DNA from: Mucilaginibacter sp. SG564
GTDB lineage: Bacteria > Bacteroidota > Bacteroidia > Sphingobacteriales > Sphingobacteriaceae
Direction of reading: 5' to 3'
Length of the DNA stretch: 64,000 bases
Assembly: GCF_013149275.1 (NCBI RefSeq)
Contig: NZ_JABGNA010000004.1
Coordinates: 248,001-312,000 of the forward strand
This document shows positions 26,463-34,867 of the stretch, piece by piece. The translations under genes and the position numbers were made by a program. The notes under the pieces were generated by a model. The model was not told the DNA's origin. It saw nothing but the letters and a program-made list of their open reading frames with translations, and made no database searches. How positions within the stretch are numbered: the stretch's first letter is position 1; each line of letters begins with the position of its first letter.

Positions 26463-26936
26463 TTACTTATGACCCAGCCAGTAGCCCAGGATTAAGGCAA
26501 CAACGATTAATGCCCACCAAATATATTGACGGGTTTTATAGCTATTGACCTGCTTTTCGAGCCGGGAAATTTCAGACTGGTTGGCCAGTTTTTCGGTTTG
26601 CAGGCGCATATTTTGCTGCTGTAGTTTAACCAGCGTGCCACCAACCTCTACCGGTTTTTGTTGCTCCAACTGGTAACGTTTACTAAAGCCACCGTCTTTA
26701 AGAAACTTCTCGCCTTTTGGCTTCAGTATCAGTTTTTCGGGCAATTCATAATCGCCATGACTGCCCGATTCTTTGATCAGCCCCTCCCATGTTAATATTT
26801 GTACCATGGCAAAAGCGGTGGCCTCGTCGCCATCAAAAAGTTTGAGCAATTGCGTGCGCGTCAGGCTGTCTGGTATACCAAAGGCCTCCAGCATCGCATC
26901 CAGCATTTCGCACTCGTATTCGTTCAATTCCGTCAT
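26463..26936 (-). CDS. Hypothetical tail-anchored protein with winged-helix-like N-terminus and coiled coil
   Basis: A 157-residue protein (ATG 26936; the frame also has GTG at 26939). The first 80 residues look like a winged-helix fold: LTRTQLLKLFDGDEATAFAMVQILTWEGLIKE, then a short wing and LILKPKGEKFLKDGG. A heptad-like coiled coil follows (about 98-130, LVKLQQQNMRLQTEKLANQ), and then one C-terminal transmembrane helix (about 137-153, YIWWALIVVALILGYWLG). The order suggests a protein anchored by its tail in the inner membrane with its head in the cytoplasm. No known family was recognised. It is convergent with the DUF4342 gene. The neighbouring TonB-type barrel gene ends 93 bp upstream of its start on the same strand, so cotranscription is possible. 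Confidence 0.7.
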   Translation of the reverse strand: MTELNEYECEMLDAMLEAFGIPDSLTRTQLLKLFDGDEATAFAMVQILTWEGLIKESGSHGDYELPEKLILKPKGEKFLKDGGFSKRYQLEQQKPVEVGGTLVKLQQQNMRLQTEKLANQSEISRLEKQVNSYKTRQYIWWALIVVALILGYWLGHK

Positions 26937-27031
26937 CACTACAAACTTCGCAATAATTTACGATTATTTTACTTTCTGTAAATAATGGAAGTTGACGTTT
27001 TACAGGAAGAGTCCTGAAAGCAAGGGTAAAA

Positions 27032-29482
27032 TCAATGCGCCCTGCCCTGTTCACTATCGGCGCCACCGGTATCCCGTTTATGCGGCACATTGGTTAATTT
27101 ACCAAAACTATAAGTAAAGGTAAGGGTTGCCACCTGTGTATCTACAAAGTTGTGGTAGGTTGCAGTAGCATCGGTAATATTGGTAATGGTGCCGCTTGGG
27201 CTAAATGTTTTTAATACATCGCGCACATTGAACTTAATGGAAGCCTTGTTGTTCAGTATTTTTTTCTGAACAGCAGCATTCAGCATACCTGTGGGTATCG
27301 AAACAAACTGCCCATAAGTACCACTGCCATTAAACCAACCGCTTAGCTCGGCGCTCCATGTTTTTGATATGGTAAACTGGTTATTGCCGTTGGCACTAAA
27401 AGTAGTTTTTGACTGATGCAGGTAGCCATTGTAAAATTGCCCCTGGTAGGTATTGTTAAATACTTCGGCATACAGGTTAACCGACCACCATTTAGTAGGC
27501 TGAAGATTACTGTTGACCGAAAAGTCCCATGTTTTTTGTTGCCCTATATTACCGGTGGTACTCACAAACACATTACCATCCTTATGAATGGTTTCATTTT
27601 GAACATCGGTGGTGTAGTTATAAGTAAGGGCTACGGTAAATAAACTCCTGAAGCTATAAGCCAGTTTATAATTATCCGTAAACTGCGGCTTCAGAAAGGG
27701 GTTACCGGAAAAGTATGTAAACTTATCTACAAAAAATGTAAATGGATTTAAACTCCCATAGCTCGGCCGGCCTATTCTGCGGCCATAAGAAGCAACCAAT
27801 ACGTTATGACCCGCAGTATCCAGGTTATAAGACAAATAAGCCGTTGGGAAAAGGTTAGTGTAATGCTTAACAAATGACGAATCGGGCTTTTGTGCGTTCC
27901 CCAGCTGGTGCCCATCGCCGTTGGTATTCTCTAAGCGCAGGCCGGTTTGCACCGAGAACCGGCCAAAAGTTTTATTGAAGTTAACATACCCGGCATTTAT
28001 GTTCTCTTTGTATAAAAACCGGTTAGTATTATTATAGTCGATAGTGCTTACACCATCAATCACATTAAAATAATTAGCGGCATTATCTGTATTCACATAG
28101 CTGCTTTTAACACCGGCCTCCAGTTTTGCCTTGCCTTTAAGCGGATGCGTATAATCAACCTTTGCCGAGTAAATATTGATGGTAGATGGCAAATTATCGC
28201 TTATGATTTGTGTGTTGGTTAAACCACCATCAGGTAAAAAAGTATTGTTTACAAACAGCTGGTTACTGCCTGATACGTCATGAATATAATCCAGGTCGAA
28301 CGTAAGCGCTCTGCCTGTGCTATCAAACTTATGAGTAAAATTGAGGTTGATACCTTTGCTGTCGAATTTATTTTTTGATGTATTGAGAGAGTTAACAGTT
28401 GAATCCAGGCCACCGGTTTTATCATATAGCAAGCTGTATACCGGACTGCTGTCATGATCGCGGGATATGTTGCCCGTAAATACAACGCCCCATGTTGTTT
28501 TTGGTGATATAAAATAATCTAAGCCTGCTTTAATATTGGTGTTGTTGCTGGATGGCCTGAAATAGGAAATATCTTTTAAAGAAGACTCAATATCGCCGCT
28601 ACCATCCAAATAATTGCGGTCTATTTCGAGCCTTCTGAAGGTTTTTTGTTTGTTATAAGCAACGTTGGCAAAAAAGTTAACCTTATCTATACGGTAATTA
28701 AAGTTGATGCTTTCATCCATCCTACCGTAAAAACCCTGGGCCAGGTTTGCCGATACTACAGCATTAAATCCTCTGGTGTTATTTTTCTTTGTTTTGATGT
28801 TGATCACACCGGCATTTCCAGCGGCATCATACTTGGCGGGTGGGTTATCCATCAGCTCTATCTGATCCAGTGCCGATGATGGCAGCGAACGCAGGTAGGT
28901 AGCCAGGTTAGCTGCCGAAAGATAGGTAGGTTTATCATCTATCATCACCATTACACCGCTTTTACCTTTAAACGTAATATTACCATCGGCATCTATCTGC
29001 ACACCGGGGCTCTTCGCCAATACCTCCAAAGCATTGGCGCCGGTGTTGGATATCAGGGCACCAACGTTAACTACCGTACGGTCAATCTTTTGTTGTACAA
29101 ATGATTTTTTAGCGGTTACGTTTACCTCATCCAGCTTTTTGCCTACCGACGATAAAATAAAAGGCGGCAGATTAACCGGCCTTTGTCCGCTAATTAATAC
29201 CACACCGCTTTTATAATTTTTATAACCTATGTAAGTTACCTTGATGATATAACTATTGTCCTTTAAGTTTTGGAAAGCAAAACTGCCATCGGGATTGGCC
29301 AGTTTGGTAGCTGAAACCACCGAGTCTTTTGCGGTAAGTAAAATTACAGTAGCCCCGTCAAGCGGTTTCTTAGCATCATCTAAAACGGTCCCTGAAATTT
29401 TGCCATCTTTTGTCTGAGCATTGGCAACATTGAATAGAAATAGCGTGAATAAGGTTAAAAAAGACAAGTACAATAGTTTCAT
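27032..29482 (-). CDS. TonB-dependent-receptor-like outer membrane beta-barrel protein
   Basis: An 816-residue outer membrane protein. Signal peptide (1-22, ending NVANAQ), then a carboxypeptidase-like regulatory domain (about 27-110: ISGTVLDDAKKPLDGATVILLTAKDS). A plug-like domain (about 120-235: VLAKSPGVQIDADGNITFKG and NPPAKYDAAGNAGVINIKT) leads into a barrel of the OMP_b-brl_3 type (PF14905). It is shorter than SusC (about 1000 residues) and has no SusD partner, so it is probably not a glycan importer; roles proposed for this group include metal or peptide uptake. The C-terminus lacks the usual final aromatic residue. It is monocistronic, with a gene facing away across a 150-bp gap. Confidence 0.88.
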   Translation of the reverse strand: MKLLYLSFLTLFTLFLFNVANAQTKDGKISGTVLDDAKKPLDGATVILLTAKDSVVSATKLANPDGSFAFQNLKDNSYIIKVTYIGYKNYKSGVVLISGQRPVNLPPFILSSVGKKLDEVNVTAKKSFVQQKIDRTVVNVGALISNTGANALEVLAKSPGVQIDADGNITFKGKSGVMVMIDDKPTYLSAANLATYLRSLPSSALDQIELMDNPPAKYDAAGNAGVINIKTKKNNTRGFNAVVSANLAQGFYGRMDESINFNYRIDKVNFFANVAYNKQKTFRRLEIDRNYLDGSGDIESSLKDISYFRPSSNNTNIKAGLDYFISPKTTWGVVFTGNISRDHDSSPVYSLLYDKTGGLDSTVNSLNTSKNKFDSKGINLNFTHKFDSTGRALTFDLDYIHDVSGSNQLFVNNTFLPDGGLTNTQIISDNLPSTINIYSAKVDYTHPLKGKAKLEAGVKSSYVNTDNAANYFNVIDGVSTIDYNNTNRFLYKENINAGYVNFNKTFGRFSVQTGLRLENTNGDGHQLGNAQKPDSSFVKHYTNLFPTAYLSYNLDTAGHNVLVASYGRRIGRPSYGSLNPFTFFVDKFTYFSGNPFLKPQFTDNYKLAYSFRSLFTVALTYNYTTDVQNETIHKDGNVFVSTTGNIGQQKTWDFSVNSNLQPTKWWSVNLYAEVFNNTYQGQFYNGYLHQSKTTFSANGNNQFTISKTWSAELSGWFNGSGTYGQFVSIPTGMLNAAVQKKILNNKASIKFNVRDVLKTFSPSGTITNITDATATYHNFVDTQVATLTFTYSFGKLTNVPHKRDTGGADSEQGRAH

Positions 29483-29634
29483 AGCTATAAGACAGCGATT
29501 AAACCAATATCGTTACTTGATCGCTATAGTTTCTAACATAACATTTTTGTTACATGCAAAGCCCTTTTGTCATCCAATTGCCATCATGCCAATTCTTTTA
29601 AAATCTTTTAGGAGGATGTTCGTCATAGCCGTAT

Positions 29635-30807
29635 ATGAAGACACGAATTTCTGCCATCATCCTGTTATGGCTCCTTATTGACATTTACTTTTTTTCGGCA
29701 GTTGCCACGCTTACCGTCAATACATCAGTATACCTGGCTTATTGGTTGTTTGATGCATTACTGGCAGGTACCATCATATTCAGTGCTTTTACCCGCAATA
29801 CCAAATTGGTATCATGGCTTATGGCCCTGATGCTGTTATCATTTATCCCCAAGCTGGTAAGTTCCATCATATTGGTACTGGAAGATTTCACCCGCCTATT
29901 CCGTGGCTTCCCCCCGCGCAGTTATGCCGTGAGTGAGTTGGCATTGGTTATAGCGGTTATGTTTTTCGGGATTCTGCTGTTTGGTATCACACGCGGGCGC
30001 CATTACTATAAGGTACGCCGGGAAACGCTCTTTTTTGACGATCTTCCGGAGCAATTTGATGGTTTTACGATCACACAATTATCCGACGTGCATTCAGGCA
30101 GTTTTAGCGATGCTAAGGGCGTACAAAAAGGGCTCGACCTGGTTAATGCGCAACAAAGCGATATGATATTATTTACCGGCGACCTGGTGAATAACCAGGC
30201 AACCGAAATGGATCCTTGGATACCGGCATTTGCCGGGCTGGAAGCGCCTTACGGCAAATATTCGGTATTGGGCAATCACGATTATGGCGACTATATAAGA
30301 TGGGAAAATGAGGCTGATCAGCAGGCCAACCTTAACCGCCTGAAACAGGTGCACCAGGAAATCGGGTTTAAACTATTACTGAACGAAGCCACCCCTATTC
30401 AAAAAGACAACCAGGCCATCGCGCTTATTGGGGTTGAAAACTGGGGCAAGGGCGGCTTTCATAAATACGGCGATCTTAAAAAAGCAACCGCCAGTGTGCC
30501 TGACAAGGCTTTTAAGATCCTGATGTCGCATGACCCCTCGCACTGGGATGCCGTAACACTTGGTCACCACCAGCCTATCCACCTTACCTTGTCGGGTCAT
30601 ACGCATGGCGCGCAGTTTGGCTTTGAGCTATTTGGCTTTAAATGGAGCCCTATCAAGTATGTTTATAAACAGTGGGCGGGCCTTTATCAAAAAAGTGGGC
30701 TTTACCTTTATGTGAACCGGGGCTTTGGCTTCCTGGGATTGAAAGGCAGAATAGGCATCTGGCCCGAGATAGCTGTACTTACTTTAAAACGAAAATCATT
30801 AGTTTAA
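29635..30807 (+). CDS. Membrane-anchored metallophosphoesterase
   Basis: A 390-residue protein with about four N-terminal transmembrane helices (5-25, 30-52, 58-82 and 100-120). A calcineurin-like phosphoesterase domain follows from about residue 143. The metal-binding motifs appear in order: D151-V-H153 in ITQLSDVHSG, GD at 182-183, GNHDYGDY starting at 213, the histidine in LMSHDPSHW, and LSGHTHGAQFG. This is the YkuE/YaeI-like arrangement, in which some members act on UDP-linked lipid precursors. The specific substrate is unknown. It is a single gene ending in a strong terminator at 30823. Confidence 0.9.
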   Translation: MKTRISAIILLWLLIDIYFFSAVATLTVNTSVYLAYWLFDALLAGTIIFSAFTRNTKLVSWLMALMLLSFIPKLVSSIILVLEDFTRLFRGFPPRSYAVSELALVIAVMFFGILLFGITRGRHYYKVRRETLFFDDLPEQFDGFTITQLSDVHSGSFSDAKGVQKGLDLVNAQQSDMILFTGDLVNNQATEMDPWIPAFAGLEAPYGKYSVLGNHDYGDYIRWENEADQQANLNRLKQVHQEIGFKLLLNEATPIQKDNQAIALIGVENWGKGGFHKYGDLKKATASVPDKAFKILMSHDPSHWDAVTLGHHQPIHLTLSGHTHGAQFGFELFGFKWSPIKYVYKQWAGLYQKSGLYLYVNRGFGFLGLKGRIGIWPEIAVLTLKRKSLV

Positions 30808-30822
30808 CAGCATAAATGGTAT

Positions 30823-30866
30823 AAAAAGAGCCTGCTAATTACTGATTAGCGGGCTCTTTTTTTTTA
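30823..30866 (+). terminator. Rho-independent terminator after the metallophosphoesterase gene
   Basis: The arms AGAGCCTGCTAAT and ATTAGCGGGCTCT pair with one G-U and are followed by nine T residues. The preceding A-run would let the stem also work for the opposite strand. It begins 15 bp past the stop codon. Confidence 0.88.
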
Positions 30867-31057
30867 AATTTTTCGGACTAAATCAATTAGATAACCATTA
30901 TCTATAAGGAAACTTATTAAACCTAAAACATACAGGAATTTTTAAACGGTAAAGTAACAATATCCCAAAAAACCCGTATAAAAAACCACTATACAAGCCC
31001 CTAAGAAACTTGATATATAAACCCTATGCATTTCACTGCGTCCTTGAAATTTCATGC

Positions 31058-32431
31058 ATGAAAAATAAAAATCATTGGATTCGCATAATAGCCGGAGTGT
31101 TGGCTATATCGTCCTTCGCGATGTGTACTAAGAACAATGTTGAAAAACCTGTAAGCCCTTCTACAGCTGCTACTTCCTCCAACGTACAAGCTCAAGCGGT
31201 TTCTACCTTTACCTACACGGTTAAACCTTCGGATTGGATGGTCGATGGCACTAATATACCCCCAGGGGCTACTATATTTATACCTGCCGGAACAAGAGGA
31301 TCGTTGCTGTTTAAAAACCTCAAAGGAACAACAGCAGCTCCTATTATTATTACCAATCAAGGCGGTAAAGCAATTATATCAACATCGGTTACGGCTTCAT
31401 ACGGATTTAAAACACAAAACTGCAGCAATTTTAAAGTAATTGGTCAAGGCACTGCGTCGATCAAGAACGGTTTGGTTGTAAATGGCGGCAACATCGGTAT
31501 GACTATGGACGACCTGAGCACAGATTTTGAGATTGCCGGGGTTGAAGTTTGTAACAGCGGTTTTGCAGGTATTATGGCAAAAACAGATCCATCCTGTGAT
31601 GCAGCAACATGGCGTGGGCATTTTACCATGAAAAATATATTTGTTCACAACAATTACGTTCATAAAACGGGTGGCGAGGGTCTTTACATAGGCAATTCTT
31701 TTTATGCCGACGGGGTATCACTCTCCTGCGGTACGGTTTTCCCTCACGATATCGTAAATGCTAAAATATACGCCAACTTTGTTGATTCTACCGGTTCTGA
31801 AGGAATCCAGGTGGGCAGCGCTGTTTCGGGGTGCGAGATCTATAATAATATGGTTATTAACTCAGGCATGAGCCCTTTTTCGGCATACCAGGATAATGGC
31901 ATACAAATAGGCGAAGGAACCGGGGGCAAGTGTTATAACAACCTGATCAGTAATGCGCCCGGTAACGGCATTATTGTTCTGGGCCTGGGAAACAACCAGG
32001 TGTTTAATAACTATATCCTGAATTCAAAGGGTTATGGCATTTTTGCCGATTCAAGATACACACCGGGCCCCTACTTTCAGTTTGTTAATAATGCTATTAT
32101 CGCTTCTAAACTGGGTGGTATAAAACTAAATTCAGAAACTATCCCCATGAATACAGTTATCAATAACGTTATTGTACAACCGGAAGGAGCAAGCCTTGCT
32201 ATCATCAAAAAGAGCAGCAGCGTTAAACTTACAGCCTCAAATAATTACATTACTACCAATGTTGCTAATATCAAATATGTAAATTATAATGGAGGTGATT
32301 TCCATCTATTATCGTCATCGCCCCTGATTAAGGCGGGACAAAACACCAGCGCTTACGGTGTAAGTTTTGATTATTTTAGCAATCCACGCCCACTTGTGAG
32401 TACTTTTGATATAGGCGCTGCCAAATATTGA
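31058..32431 (+). CDS. Parallel beta-helix lipoprotein, pectate-lyase-like
   Basis: A 457-residue surface or periplasmic lipoprotein. The ATG at 31058 gives a clean signal peptide with lipobox SFAMC; the frame opens at 31010 but the extra 16 residues are not signal-like. After a proline/serine-rich linker, the domain (about 70-440) shows the regular repeat pattern of right-handed beta-helices: GGNIGMTMDDLSTDFEIAGVEV, then GEGLYIGNSFYAD and NNLISNAPGNGIIVLG. Helix proteins of this type include polysaccharide lyases and hydrolases for pectin or alginate, but no catalytic residues can be assigned. A GH43/ricin lipoprotein gene follows 502 bp downstream, so both may degrade plant polysaccharide. 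Confidence 0.83.
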   Translation: MKNKNHWIRIIAGVLAISSFAMCTKNNVEKPVSPSTAATSSNVQAQAVSTFTYTVKPSDWMVDGTNIPPGATIFIPAGTRGSLLFKNLKGTTAAPIIITNQGGKAIISTSVTASYGFKTQNCSNFKVIGQGTASIKNGLVVNGGNIGMTMDDLSTDFEIAGVEVCNSGFAGIMAKTDPSCDAATWRGHFTMKNIFVHNNYVHKTGGEGLYIGNSFYADGVSLSCGTVFPHDIVNAKIYANFVDSTGSEGIQVGSAVSGCEIYNNMVINSGMSPFSAYQDNGIQIGEGTGGKCYNNLISNAPGNGIIVLGLGNNQVFNNYILNSKGYGIFADSRYTPGPYFQFVNNAIIASKLGGIKLNSETIPMNTVINNVIVQPEGASLAIIKKSSSVKLTASNNYITTNVANIKYVNYNGGDFHLLSSSPLIKAGQNTSAYGVSFDYFSNPRPLVSTFDIGAAKY

Positions 32432-32933
32432 TATTATCTCACATAATCGTCGCTGGTTCCCTAAACAATGATTTCTGGCGCATGCTTGTAGCCTGTTATA
32501 ATACGGCACGCCTGCGTCAGCAAAGGACTAAATGATTAGCGAGTCTTTTTCACCCATTCAGCACATTTCGCATAATACACTCATTTACAGAAGATCTGAA
32601 AATAGTACTCTCACCCAAAAATGAGACGATTTAACTAAACAATGATATGATCTGCGCAGGCAGCATTAAACAGGAACGTGTATTTTGGTAACACAATTAT
32701 AAAGCGTACCTGATCGCTTTTCGGGATACACCTCCTAATATTTTAAAATATAGATTCGTCGGCCAGTCTGATAAAGATGGTTAATACAATAAGATATTGG
32801 ATATGCAGCAGCATATGTCCGACCTATTGATCGCGCTTATAAACGTTGTTCTGCCAGGCATCATCGATCAGATTTTTGCTAATACCTATCACTCTCTCCA
32901 TAAACCAATTAATGAATATCAATCTGAAAACCT
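32432..32933. other. Gene-free 502-bp stretch before the GH43 gene
   Basis: No ORF with coding character was seen. A weak hairpin with arms AAAGGACT (32522-32529) and AGTCTTTT (32543-32550), followed by TTCACC, could be a poor terminator for the beta-helix gene. The rest shows no repeat of note and no exact TAnnTTTG box. The length suggests an upstream regulatory region for the GH43 gene. Confidence 0.4.
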
Positions 32934-34397
32934 ATGAGAAACCAATTTACAAAAGCAGCCGGGTTGCTGACCCTCGCTGTATTGATGGCATGCAATTTTG
33001 CCGGATGCACCAAAAAAGGGGGCACATCTGCTTTACAAACAGACTCTTTAAAAAATTCCCGTGGTAAGCATACAGATGCTATTGACCAAATGAGCGGTAA
33101 CCCTGTTTTACCCGTTCCAACAGCCGATCCGGATATTATTTATGCCAATGGCAAATATTACATTTACACCACCGCCACAGGGCCAAATACCAGTCAGTTT
33201 CATGCCTACTCGTCAACCGATTTATTAAACTGGACCGATGAAGGCATTGTTTTAGACCTGGCCAACGTAAGCTGGGCGCACACCGACGGCTGGGCACCAT
33301 CTGTATGCGCGCGTAACGGAAAGTATTATTTTTATTTTACCGCCGCTAAAAAGATAGGTGTAGCGGTAAGTACCAGTCCAACCGGCCCGTTTGTTGATAA
33401 AGGCAGCGCCCTGGCAACGGGAGACGGTACCGACCCGATAGACCCGATGGCGTTTATAGATACCGACGGACAGGCATACCTCTACTGGGGAAACACAACC
33501 CTCAATATCCAGCAGCTCAATACCGATATGATATCGCTGGCCGGAACCAGGGGGCACAATAAACCATCTAATTATTTTGAGGCCTCATACGTAATAAAAC
33601 GGAACAGCACTTATTACCTGATGTATTCTGTTAATGATTATCGCAATGATGATTACCATGTAGAATATGCCACATCATCAAGCCCAATGGGGCCATGGAA
33701 CACCAAAGGCCGTATCACATCGCCCATCAACAATATAAAAGGCCCAGGGCACAACGCGGTATTGAGAAAGCCGGGTTGCAGTGATGAGTATTTTTTTGTT
33801 TATCACCGGCGCACCAGTACCAACGTAGATGAGCGCCAGGTGGCTATTGACAGATTATTTTTTGATTCGGCAGGTAATATTATGCCTATCAACATCACTA
33901 CTTCGGGTGTAACACAATCATCGGGCACAACACCGTGTTATGTACCTAACCCTATACCAGATGGTCAGTATGCTATAAGGTCAAAAATAAATACCACAGC
34001 AGGCGCGGGCTTATATCTTGATATTGCCGGATGCGCCACGGGTAACGCCGATGTACGAACCTGGACCCGTACCACTTGCGATGGGCAAAAATGGAACCTC
34101 ACTTATCAAAACAACGGCTTTTACAAGATCATATCGCAATTGCCCACACACAAATCATTGGATCTGGATGCCTGTACCATTGACCGTGGTGCAAATATCC
34201 AGGTTTGGGATGTTTTCCCTAACGATTGCCAGCAGTGGCGCATTGAATCATTAGGCGGGGGCTGGTACCGCATTATGGCTAAAGCCGGTAATAACGTACT
34301 CGATATCATTAACGGCGACCCCACCCCAGGCGCCGACGTACGGTCATGGACATGGAACGGCGCGGATCCTCAGTTTTGGAAATTTGAAGCTCCCTGA
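32934..34397 (+). CDS. GH43 family glycosidase with C-terminal ricin-type lectin domain
   Basis: A 487-residue lipoprotein (signal peptide, lipobox FAGC with Cys25). The five-bladed propeller domain of GH43 (about 58-330) carries the expected acidic triad: D65 in TADPDIIY, D170 in DPIDPMAF and E216 in YFEASYV. GH43 members cleave arabinose or xylose linkages in arabinan and xylan. The C-terminal part (about 345-487) is a ricin B/CBM13-like trefoil with repeating QxW-type units (GQKWNLTY, CQQWRIES and PQFWKFEA), likely to bind carbohydrate. It is a single gene. A beta-helix lipoprotein gene lies upstream. No SusC/SusD pair is adjacent, so products would be imported elsewhere. Confidence 0.9.
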   Translation: MRNQFTKAAGLLTLAVLMACNFAGCTKKGGTSALQTDSLKNSRGKHTDAIDQMSGNPVLPVPTADPDIIYANGKYYIYTTATGPNTSQFHAYSSTDLLNWTDEGIVLDLANVSWAHTDGWAPSVCARNGKYYFYFTAAKKIGVAVSTSPTGPFVDKGSALATGDGTDPIDPMAFIDTDGQAYLYWGNTTLNIQQLNTDMISLAGTRGHNKPSNYFEASYVIKRNSTYYLMYSVNDYRNDDYHVEYATSSSPMGPWNTKGRITSPINNIKGPGHNAVLRKPGCSDEYFFVYHRRTSTNVDERQVAIDRLFFDSAGNIMPINITTSGVTQSSGTTPCYVPNPIPDGQYAIRSKINTTAGAGLYLDIAGCATGNADVRTWTRTTCDGQKWNLTYQNNGFYKIISQLPTHKSLDLDACTIDRGANIQVWDVFPNDCQQWRIESLGGGWYRIMAKAGNNVLDIINGDPTPGADVRSWTWNGADPQFWKFEAP

Positions 34398-34585
34398 GTT
34401 TAATCAACCTATTTTCAACTAAGAGCTAAGGGAGATGGAAAAGTAAAAAAGCTCCCGGTAATATTAGAAGGCACTGAAAAAGTTCCTTAAAGTTAACGAG
34501 GTAGTTTTATTTGTAAAATGGAGGCTCTGAGAATCACCTGTACAAAAGTACTCTCCACCATTCACCCGAGTATCCAAAAGAAAAA

Positions 34586-34625
34586 GAGGCTGTATCATAA
34601 ATCAAATGATGCAGCCTCGGTTTTT
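34586..34625 (+). terminator. Terminator hairpin with the GAGGCTGTATCAT core
   Basis: Arms GAGGCTGTATCAT (34586-34598) and ATGATGCAGCCTC (34606-34618) pair with a single T-G wobble, followed by GGTTTTT. An A-run precedes the stem. The left arm equals that of the susD terminator at 4041-4073. It lies about 190 bp past the GH43 stop. Confidence 0.75.
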
Positions 34626-34823
34626 ACATATCCTCCCGGAATCGCTTTCTGGAGATACGGAGAAGAACATAACTATTTATTAATTGAAGTAAACCTTGAT
34701 ACTAATTATCAGAACCATGTTATGGCTGAATTTTGGTAGTTGAAGATCTTCTTCTAAATGTTATTGCATTAATTTTTTGTTTTGATCCGGTATTACACAA
34801 TTCCTCCCTTTCATAGCCTGCTA

Positions 34824-34852
34824 TTGCATCGCAAAAAAAATCATTACCTTTA
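34824..34852 (+). promoter_or_regulatory. Promoter of the M13 peptidase gene
   Basis: TTG (34824-34826) and TACCTTTA (34845-34852) have an 18-bp spacer and match the Bacteroidota promoter form, except for A instead of G in the last position. It lies 15 bp before the start codon. Confidence 0.4.
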
Positions 34853-34867
34853 AGCAAATCTGCTTTT

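Larger units (their letters stand above)
34398..34867. other. 470-bp intergenic region after the GH43 gene
   Basis: It holds a terminator hairpin (34586-34625) and, near its right end, a promoter for the M13 peptidase (34824-34852). No gene was recognised. A 73-codon frame at 34518-34739 runs straight through the hairpin and is rejected. Confidence 0.5.

Noticed and set aside
34518..34739. 73-codon frame after GH43
   Set aside because: It passes through a terminator hairpin and has no protein-like features.
34742..34751. Palindrome GAAGATCTTC
   Set aside because: A single 10-bp palindrome with no second copy or position that suggests an operator.
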